DNA from: Opitutaceae bacterium
Lineage (GTDB): Bacteria > Verrucomicrobiota > Verrucomicrobiia > Opitutales > Opitutaceae
Reading direction: 5' to 3'
Assembly (NCBI GenBank): GCA_025352845.1
Contig: JANXSC010000413.1
Span: 1-26,569, forward strand
Length of the DNA stretch: 26,569 nucleotides
Shown here: piece by piece, positions 1-6,825 of the stretch
Layout of the letters: every line of letters starts with the position of its first letter
Position numbering within the stretch: the first letter of the stretch is position 1
Made by a program: the position numbers and the translations under genes
Notes under the pieces: model-generated
Database searches by the model: none
What the model was told of the DNA's origin: nothing
The model's input: the letters and a program-made list of their open reading frames with translations, nothing else

Positions 1-138
1 ATTAATTCGATGCAGTTGGAAACTGAAAAAATCAAAGCCTCTTACGGGCAGATATTCAGCTGCACACAGCCGGTTTGCCGCGAAAATTGGTCACTGCGCG
101 ATTAGCAAAATCTTCGGCGATAATTAATCAGCGCTTCC
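1..138. other. AT-richer flank next to the truncated HD gene, no gene seen
   Basis: This stretch has lower GC than the housekeeping genes in the window. It contains no convincing reading frame and no recognisable RNA. ATTAAT words occur near both of its ends (1-6 and 122-128), but this is not enough to call a repeat. Confidence 0.3.
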
Positions 139-330
139 CTAAAGGAGGTCGGCCTCGATCACGCAGAGGCAGAGCGCCCACGAGTGCTCGGCGTCGTTCT
201 CCGCGCGGCGGCTCTGCAGGTTGAGCGTCTGCCGAAAGATTTCCTTCAGCTGATCACACTCGGCGATGAACGCGATCTGGCGGGCGAGGCGGGATGCGGG
301 GGAGGAGGCGTCGGAGGGAGGAACCACCAA
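139..330 (-). pseudogene. Truncated HD-domain hydrolase (YfbR/HDDC2-like), N-terminal remnant
   Basis: The 63 codons (TTG start at 330, TAG at 139) read like the start of an HD-superfamily nucleotidase. They contain RQIAFIAECDQLKEIFRQT, then RRAENDAEHSW, which carries the first metal-binding His of the fold. Intact relatives are about 170-200 residues and continue with the HD dipeptide and further ligands. Here the reading frame stops after about a third of that, and the sequence beyond (positions 1-138) has no resemblance to the missing part in any frame and is visibly richer in A+T. I infer a gene cut off by a deletion or insertion near position 140-160. Without metal ligands two to four it cannot be an active phosphohydrolase. 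It could still be translated as a short peptide. Confidence 0.6.
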
Positions 331-529
331 ATCCGCCTAGGCTGAGCCTTTGGTGCGGCAAGCACGAAAGAGCTTCTACTCTGAGCTGCGTTTAGCGGAA
401 AACCACCGGGATTCGCTCGTCGCTGTTATGAACAAGCTCATCGGTTGCCTTAAACCGCCACCTCGGAAAGTCGCGGTCTCAGTTTCTCTCTGACCATCGT
501 TGCTGAAGCCTTATTACGTAGATTGCGTA

Positions 530-799
530 TCACCTGAAGCGTTTGAAACAATGATCCCAAGGGGCCCCAGTCCAAACACTGTTCTGCGGCAGCTCTTGGT
601 GTTTTGTCGTGTTCTCACCGGCTACAATGCCTGTCCGCCCTAACACGCGGGCACAGTAGTTAAGGGCGTCTAAAGGCGACGCGAAAACCTTCTCTTTCGG
701 ACGTCCCTGACCGCCAACAACCATCCACCCTCCGCGTTTCGGTCTCCAAGTAATTTGGAGCGGCGGCGACTGTCCCTTCCTGCGCGGCTTTCGTGTCAT
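530..799 (-). CDS. Small hypothetical protein, possibly DUF2188-like
   Basis: A protein of about 89 residues of unknown function. Its core (ITWRPKRGGWMVVGG, then a basic stretch, then SPLDALNYCARVLGRTG) has the pattern of small DUF2188-type proteins: a strand, a GGW turn, a second strand, then a helix beginning with an S/T-x-x-x-A motif. This is a weak resemblance. I prefer the ATG at 799. A TTG at 841 would add 14 residues and make the gene overlap the end of its upstream neighbour by 14 bases. The two small genes run in the same direction and are probably co-transcribed. GC is lower than in the flanking large genes, which suggests recent acquisition. Confidence 0.45.
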   Translation of the reverse strand: MTRKPRRKGQSPPLQITWRPKRGGWMVVGGQGRPKEKVFASPLDALNYCARVLGRTGIVAGENTTKHQELPQNSVWTGAPWDHCFKRFR

Positions 800-827
800 G
801 TAGAATAGCTTCGATCCACCAACTCTT

Positions 828-1169
828 CTAAAACCGAACAATATTACGGGGTCGTTTTGGCGCCAACAGTCGGCGATTTAGCTCCGAAAGAGCATCTTTC
901 GTAAGAATGTCTCCAAATTCCGTCCAGACTTCCATCACAAGGTCCGAAAATTTGTCGGCCCTTTCATCTTCAAATATGCGACGGGGGCGAAATCGCCTAT
1001 GATACTCTTGAATGATTTCCTTCAAGCGTTCTCTACTCAACTCTTCATCGACACCAAGCCTCAGCTCGGAAACGAGTTTGCTCATGTCTTTATGGTCGGT
1101 GATGTTTTCGAATGGCCAAACACTGTGCTTCGAGAAATCGAGTAGAAGTTGGAAAGTTGGGCCAGGCAT
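828..1169 (-). CDS. Small hypothetical protein
   Basis: A 113-residue protein that I do not recognise. It is charged and mostly helical by eye: residues 30-60 are rich in E, R and K (for example SRERLKEIIQEYHRRFRP), followed by an acidic segment and a basic C-terminus ending PKRPRNIVRF. There is no signal peptide or membrane segment. It starts at ATG 1169 without a clear ribosome-binding site and lies directly upstream of the 530-799 gene in the same direction, so the two form a candidate cassette. Base composition is closer to 50% GC than that of the next gene. A two-gene toxin-antitoxin arrangement is conceivable, but no known toxin or antitoxin motif supports it. Confidence 0.45.
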   Translation of the reverse strand: MPGPTFQLLLDFSKHSVWPFENITDHKDMSKLVSELRLGVDEELSRERLKEIIQEYHRRFRPRRIFEDERADKFSDLVMEVWTEFGDILTKDALSELNRRLLAPKRPRNIVRF

Positions 1170-1387
1170 GGTGAAATCGAGAGTTGGCTAACAGTGCAAT
1201 TTGACCGCGCTGAGTATAGCTTTTGCGGGTTGGTGTTTTGGGGGGTGTGCTGGACTGTCTTACCTTTGGAAGCCAAGGGAGTGTCACGCCGTTAACGACG
1301 TGATAAATAGCTCGCTGCACGGACGAGGCAAGGCCGGATCGGCTACGGTGTAGTTCCAGATAGCGCGTTGGGGTCAGCGCGCTCCAC

Positions 1388-4066
1388 CTACTTCAGGCTC
1401 TTGATGTAGAGCACCAGCGAATCGATCTGCGAGTCGGTGAGCACGCCGGCGTAGCTGGGCATGGCGAACTCGCCCTTCTCGTAGCCGGCGGCGATCTTCG
1501 CGGCGGCGTTGAGGATCGATTCGCGGAGGTAGGTGTCGTCGGCGGTCACGGTCAGGGGCTTGCCCTCGACGAAGACCTTGCGCTGCGAGCCGGCGAGGCC
1601 CTTCCACGTGGGGCCGGCGCGGTCGGCCTGCGCGTTGGCGCTCGGGAAATGGCAGGCGACGCACGCGAACATCTGCGAGAGCCGCTGGCCCTCCTCGACC
1701 GACACCGGTCCGGCCACCTGCGCCACGGCGGCGCGCGGCGTGAGATCGATCGTGATATCGCCGAAGCCCTCGGCGCGCGGATCGAATTTCGCGAGCTCGT
1801 AGGGCGTGGTGTAGGCGTTGTCATCGAAGCGCTGGCCGGCGGCGGTCGCGAGTGACCAGCCGACGCGGAGCTGCATCACGGGTTTCAAGTTGGGCACACC
1901 GATGAACACGCTCCGGCCGTCGCGTGAGAGATAGGCGCTGCTGGCGGGCAACGCATCCTGACCCGGCGAGCCGTCAGCCTTGAATTGGGGCGAACCGTAT
2001 TTGTAGGTGCGCTGGTAGGCCCAGCTCTGGAGCGAGTAGCTCGCCGGATCGCGGGCACGCTGCGGGTCAAGCGCGACTTCGAACCGCACGAGCACGCCGT
2101 TTTGCATCGGGACGATTTCGCGCGGGAGAGTGACGGGGGCGCCGGTGTAGCGCAGGCGCGCGAGACCCGAACCGACGTCGAGCACGTTGCCCCAGCCGAC
2201 GACTTGGAAACCCGCGACATAGAACTGGCCGTCGGCCGGATTCACGGAACCGTTGAGCGGCGGAAAATCAAACGCCTTGGTGATGCTCACGACCGACGCC
2301 TGCAACCGCGAGCCGCGCTCATTCAGAAGCACGCGGAAAAGCTCGGGCTGATTGAAACCGATGTGGACGAACGCATCGTTGAGCGGCCCCATCTTCGCAT
2401 CGAACAGCCAGGCCTGAGATAGCGCGGAGGTGTTCACCGGATGAGGAATCCACGTGAGCGGCTCGGCGATGGGCGCGGGGTATTTTTCCTTCTCCTGAAA
2501 CGGCGCGAGGAAACCGTAGAACTGCCGGTCGCGCACGACGTGCAGCGGCGTGGAGGGAATATACTGGCCCTGCTGATCGCTGGCGGTGACGAGACCGGTG
2601 CGGACATTCACGCCGAGGGCCGGCTGACGGAAACCGTAACCCAGCACGGTCGAGCGTCGGCCGTCGGCGGAGATGCGCAGCACGCTGCCATTGTGTTTAC
2701 CGAGCGTGGTCGCCTGCTGGCCGCCCTTCGCGATTACGAATTCGCCGCGGGGGGCGAGGCGGATCGTGGCGGGAAACTCGCGGTAGTCGGCGGTCTGCGC
2801 GAAGGCGTTGGAAAACAACTCGTGCATATCGGCCTCGCCGTTGCCGTCGGTGTCCCGCAGCCGCCAGATACCGTTTTTGTCGAAGGCGAAAATCTCGTCG
2901 TCGCGAATCGCGACGGTCATCGGCTCGTGCAGGCCCGAAGCGAAACGCGACCAGCGCACCGGACCAGCACCCTCGCGCAATCCGCGCGCGAGCCAGACAT
3001 CGCCGTCGAGCGTGACGAGCACGCCGGTGCCGTCCTTGAGAAACTGGATGTCGGCGGCGCGCACGGCGCGGCGCCAGGGATTTTTTACCGGCAACGCAAT
3101 GGGATCGACGACGTAGGCGTCCTTGGCGGTGGAGAGTGTGATGGCGGTCGCGACCTCCTGGGGCCAGCGGCGGGCGGGAAGGGCGCTCGGGATCGCGCGC
3201 GGTGCGGCGTGAAGCGCATGGGCCTGCGAAGTGCGGGGCGCGATGGCGACAGTGAGAGACTGCGGCGCGGGGTGCGCGGGCAGCCGCACGATCCACACGG
3301 AATTTTTTTCCGTCAGTGTGCCCGCAGTCGTCGCAATCGTCGTGCCCGGTGTCGCAGTGCCGAGCACGAGACTCAGCTCATGCGGTGCCGGTCCGATGGT
3401 GAAATGCCGGAAGATTTCCAGCCCGGCATCCGTGGGTGACGCGGCGATCCATTCGCGCACGCTCGTGCCGGCGACGGTGTATTCGAGCACCGCGCCCTCG
3501 GCGGTGAGCCGCACGGCGTCGAAGCGGCCCATCGTCTCCGGCAGCGGGCCGCGGCCGACTTCCTCCGGACTCGGCGCGGGCGAGCGTGGATCGGTGAGGG
3601 AAAATTCGGCGGCGTTTTGCCAGCCCGGGTAAATCCCGGTCGCGAGCCACACGGTGCCGTCGGGCGTGGGGAGCGATTCCTGGCCGCCGGGGGTCTTGCG
3701 CGCGAGGTCAGGATAGGAGCCGGGTGCGAGCGCCTTCGGCGCAACACCCCTGCCGCGCCAGATCGCGGAGACGCGGAGCAAGTCGGGATCAAAGCAGGCC
3801 CAGCAATCGTGGCCGAGATTTAGGATGATTCCGCGCGGTGCGAGGTTGTCGGCGGGGAGCGAGGTGTCGGTTTTGCGCGCGTCGAGCACCGACGAGAAAA
3901 ATGGAAAATCAGGTTCGACCCACGGGCCATATTCCGACGCCGCCGAGGCAACGCGCGCGGCGGCTTTGGCTTTGGCCTTAGTTTTCTTCGACTCATCGGC
4001 CGCCCACATGGCGGCGACAAGACCGAAGGAGAGCGCGAGGCCGAAAAGAGTGCGAGAGGACAACAT
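1388..4066 (-). CDS. Exported DUF6797-like / beta-propeller protein with C-terminal cytochrome c domain
   Basis: 892 residues. Residues 1-22 form a signal peptide (hydrophobic core FGLALSFGLVAAMWAA, then DESKK), so the protein should act outside the cytoplasmic membrane. Residues about 45-300 look like the DUF6797 region found in planctomycete and verrucomicrobial multidomain proteins (NLGHDCWACFDPDLLRVSAI). The middle, about 320-640, reads as a beta-propeller of the PQQ-dependent sugar dehydrogenase type, including an Asp-rich DTDGNGEADMHEL loop that may bind calcium. The C-terminus is a class I cytochrome c: CVACH at 802-806 binds haem covalently and Met869 in AMPSYAG is the likely sixth ligand. 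I infer an exported oxidoreductase or electron-transfer protein with an unknown substrate. It is divergent from the secreted lactonase-like gene at 4168, 101 bases away. PQQ use is not shown by the sequence. Confidence 0.85.
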   Translation of the reverse strand: MLSSRTLFGLALSFGLVAAMWAADESKKTKAKAKAAARVASAASEYGPWVEPDFPFFSSVLDARKTDTSLPADNLAPRGIILNLGHDCWACFDPDLLRVSAIWRGRGVAPKALAPGSYPDLARKTPGGQESLPTPDGTVWLATGIYPGWQNAAEFSLTDPRSPAPSPEEVGRGPLPETMGRFDAVRLTAEGAVLEYTVAGTSVREWIAASPTDAGLEIFRHFTIGPAPHELSLVLGTATPGTTIATTAGTLTEKNSVWIVRLPAHPAPQSLTVAIAPRTSQAHALHAAPRAIPSALPARRWPQEVATAITLSTAKDAYVVDPIALPVKNPWRRAVRAADIQFLKDGTGVLVTLDGDVWLARGLREGAGPVRWSRFASGLHEPMTVAIRDDEIFAFDKNGIWRLRDTDGNGEADMHELFSNAFAQTADYREFPATIRLAPRGEFVIAKGGQQATTLGKHNGSVLRISADGRRSTVLGYGFRQPALGVNVRTGLVTASDQQGQYIPSTPLHVVRDRQFYGFLAPFQEKEKYPAPIAEPLTWIPHPVNTSALSQAWLFDAKMGPLNDAFVHIGFNQPELFRVLLNERGSRLQASVVSITKAFDFPPLNGSVNPADGQFYVAGFQVVGWGNVLDVGSGLARLRYTGAPVTLPREIVPMQNGVLVRFEVALDPQRARDPASYSLQSWAYQRTYKYGSPQFKADGSPGQDALPASSAYLSRDGRSVFIGVPNLKPVMQLRVGWSLATAAGQRFDDNAYTTPYELAKFDPRAEGFGDITIDLTPRAAVAQVAGPVSVEEGQRLSQMFACVACHFPSANAQADRAGPTWKGLAGSQRKVFVEGKPLTVTADDTYLRESILNAAAKIAAGYEKGEFAMPSYAGVLTDSQIDSLVLYIKSLK

Positions 4067-4167
4067 GGCGAAGGGCGAAAGACTGCATCGCGCCGGGGCG
4101 GGTTGCCGAGGAAGAAAATTTTTCCCGCGGCTTGAGCTGCGCCAGCGAACCGCGTTGCATCGCCACG

Positions 4168-5331
4168 ATGAAAAATCCCCTCCGCACCCCCGGCGTGTTA
4201 TTGATGGCGGCGACGATGGTCGCTTCCGCGAGCGCCGCGCCGAAAGAGTTGCTCGTTTATTTCGGCACCTACACGAACGCGAAGTCCGGCAGCAAGGGCA
4301 TCTACCGCGCGCGACTCGACCTCGCCACGGGCCGGCTCTCCGACGCCGAGCTCGCTGCCGAGTGCCGCGATCCGTCGTTCCTCGCGGTGCATCCCAACGG
4401 CAAGGTGCTCTACGCGATAGACGAGAGCAGCGATCCGGCGAAGCGCCCGGGCCGCGGGCTCGCGGCCTACGCCATCGGCGGGAAGGACGGCGCGCTGAAG
4501 CTGCTCAACGAGCAGAGCAACGGCGGGCCCGGCCCGTGCCACCTCATAGTGGATCGCAGTGGGAAGTGCGTGGTCGTCGCGAATTACTCCGGCGGCAGCG
4601 TGGCCGTGGTCGCGTTGCAGGCGGATGGGAGTCTCGGCGCGCTCGGCTCGGTGATGCAGCACACGGGCTCGAGCGTGAATCCCGCGCGGCAAAAGGAACC
4701 GCACGCGCACGCGGTCGCTCTCTCGCCCGATCAGCGCTTCGTGCTCGCCGCCGATCTCGGGATTGATTCGGTGATGACCTACAAGCTCGACGCGGCGCGC
4801 GGCGGACTCCGTGCGAACGACGTCGCGTTTGCGAAACTCCCGCCGGGCTCGGGGCCGCGCCACCTCGCGTTTCACCCTGGCGGAGATTATCTTTACGTGA
4901 TCAACGAGCTGTTCTGCACGATGGCGGTGTTCGGTTTCGATGCGACACGCGGCACGCTCAACGACATCCAAAGCCTCTCGACGCTGCCGCCCGGCGAGAC
5001 GGTGCAACGCGGTTTTAGCACCGCCGAACTCGCTCTCCATCCCAACGGCAAGTTTCTCTATGGCTCGAACCGAGGCCACAACTCGATCGTCGTCTATGCC
5101 ATCGACGCGACGACCGGGCGTTTGACGCATGTCGAAAATCAATCGACGCAGGGTAAGACCCCGCGGCACTTCGGCATCGATCCGACCGGCAGGTGGCTGC
5201 TCGCGGAGAATCAAGACTCCGACACGGTGATCGTCTTCGCGATCGATGCGAAGACGGGGCGGCTCAATGCCAACGGTCAGGTGCTCGGCGTGCGCGCGCC
5301 GGTGTCGGCGGTGTTTGTCGCGGTAGAGTAA
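4168..5331 (+). CDS. Exported lactonase-family beta-propeller protein (6-phosphogluconolactonase type)
   Basis: 387 residues from ATG 4168. A TTG at 4132 would also be in frame, but only the ATG gives a clean signal peptide (residues 1-24, ending ASASAA). The mature part begins with LLVYFGTYT and carries the repeating blades of the lactonase family, with signatures HPNGKVLYAI, GPRHLAFHPGGDYLYVINEL and HPNGKFLYGSNRGHNSI, typical of the E. coli YbhE-type 6-phosphogluconolactonase fold. Family members hydrolyse sugar lactones. Because this one is exported, a free aldonolactone is a more likely substrate than 6-phosphogluconolactone. It is divergent from the cytochrome-tailed propeller protein, and the pair may act in one periplasmic sugar-oxidation route. 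That link is inference. Confidence 0.85.
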   Translation: MKNPLRTPGVLLMAATMVASASAAPKELLVYFGTYTNAKSGSKGIYRARLDLATGRLSDAELAAECRDPSFLAVHPNGKVLYAIDESSDPAKRPGRGLAAYAIGGKDGALKLLNEQSNGGPGPCHLIVDRSGKCVVVANYSGGSVAVVALQADGSLGALGSVMQHTGSSVNPARQKEPHAHAVALSPDQRFVLAADLGIDSVMTYKLDAARGGLRANDVAFAKLPPGSGPRHLAFHPGGDYLYVINELFCTMAVFGFDATRGTLNDIQSLSTLPPGETVQRGFSTAELALHPNGKFLYGSNRGHNSIVVYAIDATTGRLTHVENQSTQGKTPRHFGIDPTGRWLLAENQDSDTVIVFAIDAKTGRLNANGQVLGVRAPVSAVFVAVE

Positions 5332-5334
5332 GGC

Positions 5335-5360
5335 GGTGCGTTTGAGCGCACCTCATTTTC
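5335..5360 (+). terminator. Probable terminator of the lactonase gene
   Basis: Three bases after the stop codon, GGTGCG (5335-5340) and CGCACC (5347-5352) form a perfect 6-bp stem with a 6-nt loop, followed by TCATTTTC. The T-run is interrupted, so termination strength is uncertain. Confidence 0.5.
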
Positions 5361-5395
5361 TTGCAACCCTCGTTCTGGAATCTGCCTTGGTGGGG

Positions 5396-5446
5396 GCGCG
5401 GCTCGTCCGCGCATGGTCCTTCAGAGGGCGCGCACGAGGCGCGTCC
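5396..5446 (+). repeat. Two adjacent hairpins with mutually complementary loops
   Basis: Hairpin 1: GCGCGG (5396-5401), loop CTCGT, CCGCGC (5407-5412). Hairpin 2: GGGCGCGC (5426-5433), loop ACGAG, GCGCGTCC (5439-5446), 8 bp with one G-T pair. The two 5-nt loops are exact reverse complements, and the two hairpins could also pair with each other as one longer imperfect stem. This is either the left-end structure of the insertion element or a chromosomal palindromic repeat next to it. Confidence 0.6.
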
Positions 5447-5468
5447 TTGTTGCTTGGAAGTGTGGTAG

Positions 5469-5654
5469 GGTGCGGGTGTTCGTTCGCCATGAAGCCTGCA
5501 CCAAGTCGGTTCGGTGTGGGCCGGCCTGAGTTTGTGCGCGCCCCGATTGCCCCGGCCTGAGCCGGGAGTCTGTTCGTAGCTGAAACCAGGCCGGCCCCCC
5601 GCTGGGTAAACTCGAACCGTTGCCAGGACCGGCCGCCCCAAAGCGGCCGAGTCC
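5469..5654 (+). ncRNA. Candidate bridge (seek) RNA in the IS110 left end
   Basis: About 186 bases fold into three modules. (a) A 5' stem-loop, GGTGCGGG (5469-5476) with CCTGCACC (5495-5502), has an 18-nt loop. (b) A long stem has CGGTTCG (5507-5513) pairing CGAACCG (5613-5619), then GGGCCGGCCTG (5518-5528) pairing CAGGCCGGCCC (5587-5597). Inside is a large two-sided internal loop (5529-5550 and 5567-5586) capped by CCCGGC/GCCGGG (5551-5566). (c) A hairpin at 5626-5654 has CGGCCGC pairing GCGGCCG, plus GGAC pairing GTCC, around loop CCCAAA. It ends 19 bases before the transposase start. Bridge RNAs of characterised IS110 elements are about 180 nt, lie in the left end, begin with a stem-loop, and carry loops whose two sides base-pair with target and donor DNA. 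Transcription and the guide assignment are not shown here. Confidence 0.55.
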
Positions 5655-5673
5655 GCCAGAAACAAGGCTGAGT

Positions 5674-6597
5674 ATGATGCCCATGACAAGTCCCCACGTC
5701 GGCGCCGACGTCGCGCAAGCGACCATCGCCTTCTGCGGCCCCACCGCCGCCACCGTCAACAACACGCCCGCCGCGTTGCGCGCCTACCTCGGCACGCTCC
5801 CGGCGGACGCGCACCTCGTGTGCGAGGCCACCGGCCGCCACCATTACGCGTTGCAGCAAACCTGCGCCGCGCTGGCCCGGCCCCTGACCGTGTTGAACCC
5901 CGCCCACGCCCGCGCCTTCGCCCGCAGCCTGGGCAAGCTGGAGAAAACGGATACGTTGGACGCCGCGCTGCTGCGCCGCTTCGGCCGCGAACGCCAGCCC
6001 GCGGCCACCCCGCCGCCGGCCCCGGAGCGCCAGGCGCTCCTCGACCTGCTGATGGTGCGCACCGCGCTCGTGGCCGACCTCGCCGACCACCGCCGCCGCG
6101 ACAGCCTGCTTGTGCCCGCGGCCAGCCGCGAGCTGCGCGCGCTCATCCGCGTCCTGCGGACGCGCCAGCACGCCGTCGAGCGCCAGTTGTCCGCGTGGCT
6201 CGAAACCGCGGGCGCCGCGTGGCAGGACCGGGTGCAGACCCTGTGCCTGGCCTGTGGCGTCGGGGTGCTCAGCGCCCTGCAGCTGTGCGCCTACCTCCCC
6301 GAGCTCGGCGCCTGCAACCGGCGTGAGATCGCCAAGCTGGCCGGCCTCGCGCCGCTGTCCTGGGACTCCGGGAAACTCCACGGCGTGCGCCGTATCCAAC
6401 ACGGCCGTGCGCCCGCCCGGCGCGTCCTCTACCAGTGCGCGGTGGTCGCCGCGCGCTGGAATGACACGCTCCGCCCGCACTACCAGCAACTGCGCGCCCG
6501 CGGCCTGCCGACCAAAAAGGCCGACGTCGCCGTCGCGCGCAAACTCCTCGTCTACCTCAACGCCCTGCTGCGCCCGAGCGGCCCCGGCGGCACCTGA
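5674..6597 (+). CDS. IS110-family transposase (RNA-guided recombinase type)
   Basis: 307 residues, apparently full length. The N-terminal RuvC-like domain shows the DEDD set: Asp12 in VGADVAQ, Glu51 in CEATGRHHY, and Asp93/Asp96 in KLEKTDTLDAALLRRF. A helical, Arg-rich linker follows (about 130-185). The C-terminal Transposase_20 domain (about 190-265) holds the catalytic-serine motif APLSWDSGKLHGVRR, with Ser232, followed by HGRAPARRVLY. I chose ATG 5674 because AAGG (5664-5667) sits 6 bases upstream. A TTG at 5620 would place the start inside the leader hairpin. In this family the protein recombines a circular element into target DNA using an RNA encoded by the element. No frameshift or stop is visible, so the element may be active. 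Confidence 0.93.
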   Translation: MMPMTSPHVGADVAQATIAFCGPTAATVNNTPAALRAYLGTLPADAHLVCEATGRHHYALQQTCAALARPLTVLNPAHARAFARSLGKLEKTDTLDAALLRRFGRERQPAATPPPAPERQALLDLLMVRTALVADLADHRRRDSLLVPAASRELRALIRVLRTRQHAVERQLSAWLETAGAAWQDRVQTLCLACGVGVLSALQLCAYLPELGACNRREIAKLAGLAPLSWDSGKLHGVRRIQHGRAPARRVLYQCAVVAARWNDTLRPHYQQLRARGLPTKKADVAVARKLLVYLNALLRPSGPGGT

Positions 6598-6825
6598 GCC
6601 GGGGTCCCGCCGCAGCGGCCCCCGCCCGCGCGCCGAGCCGCGCGGGCAGGCAGCGCCGTGCCCGTTCCCGCACTGCTTCAGCCTCCTGTCTGCGGCGGAA
6701 AAAAAAGACCATTGCTACGTCGGCAAGAAATTGAGATGCGCCCTACCAGTGACCGACGCTGGACTGCACTGAACCAAAAGCTCCCTTGCCAGCGGCAAAC
6801 CCCGTCGCAACGCTTCTCCTTTCGC
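6598..6825 (+). other. IS110 right end and upstream region of citramalate synthase
   Basis: There is no gene here. A strong 9-bp hairpin, GCCCGCGCG (6624-6632) with CGCGCGGGC (6639-6647) and loop CCGAGC, lies just after the transposase stop and is not followed by a T-run. An A8 tract occurs at 6699-6706. The base composition becomes less GC-rich from about 6700, and the junction between element and chromosome is probably in this part. No convincing promoter for the downstream gene was found. Confidence 0.4.

Larger units (their letters stand above)
5360..6725 (+). mobile_element. IS110-family insertion sequence (ends approximate)
   Basis: The element consists of a DEDD/serine transposase gene (5674-6597) with about 300 bases of folded non-coding DNA before it and about 130-220 after it. 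IS110 elements usually lack terminal inverted repeats and create no clear target duplication, so the ends cannot be fixed from one copy. The left limit lies between the lactonase terminator (5360) and the start of the folded leader (5469). The right limit lies between the hairpin at 6624-6647 and roughly 6760, upstream of citramalate synthase. The long left non-coding region, rather than a long right one, fits the IS110 group better than the IS1111 group. It sits in an intergenic gap and breaks no visible gene. Confidence 0.7.

Noticed and set aside
1082..1320. Two short minus-strand frames upstream of the 113-residue hypothetical gene
   Set aside because: They overlap each other and the N-terminus of the better frame, lack ribosome-binding sites, and their translations are low in order-promoting pattern.
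4110..4130. GGAAGAAAATTTTTCC-like palindrome between the cytochrome protein and lactonase genes
   Set aside because: It is a short A/T palindrome of the kind that arises easily. It is too weak to call an operator without comparison to relatives.
6699..6706. A8 tract, which would be a T-run for a minus-strand terminator
   Set aside because: No minus-strand gene reads toward it and no adjacent stem of adequate length was found.
6714..6719. GCTACG in the IS right end is complementary to CGTAGC (5575-5580) in the internal loop of the leader RNA
   Set aside because: A six-base match between a 20-base loop and about 230 bases of flank is expected by chance, so it cannot define the element's end.
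5343..6742. Possible inverted ends of the IS: TGAGCGCACCTCATTTT near 5343 and AAATTGAGATGCGCCC near 6727
   Set aside because: The match is gapped and partial, the left copy is part of a terminator stem, and IS110-group elements do not need terminal inverted repeats.
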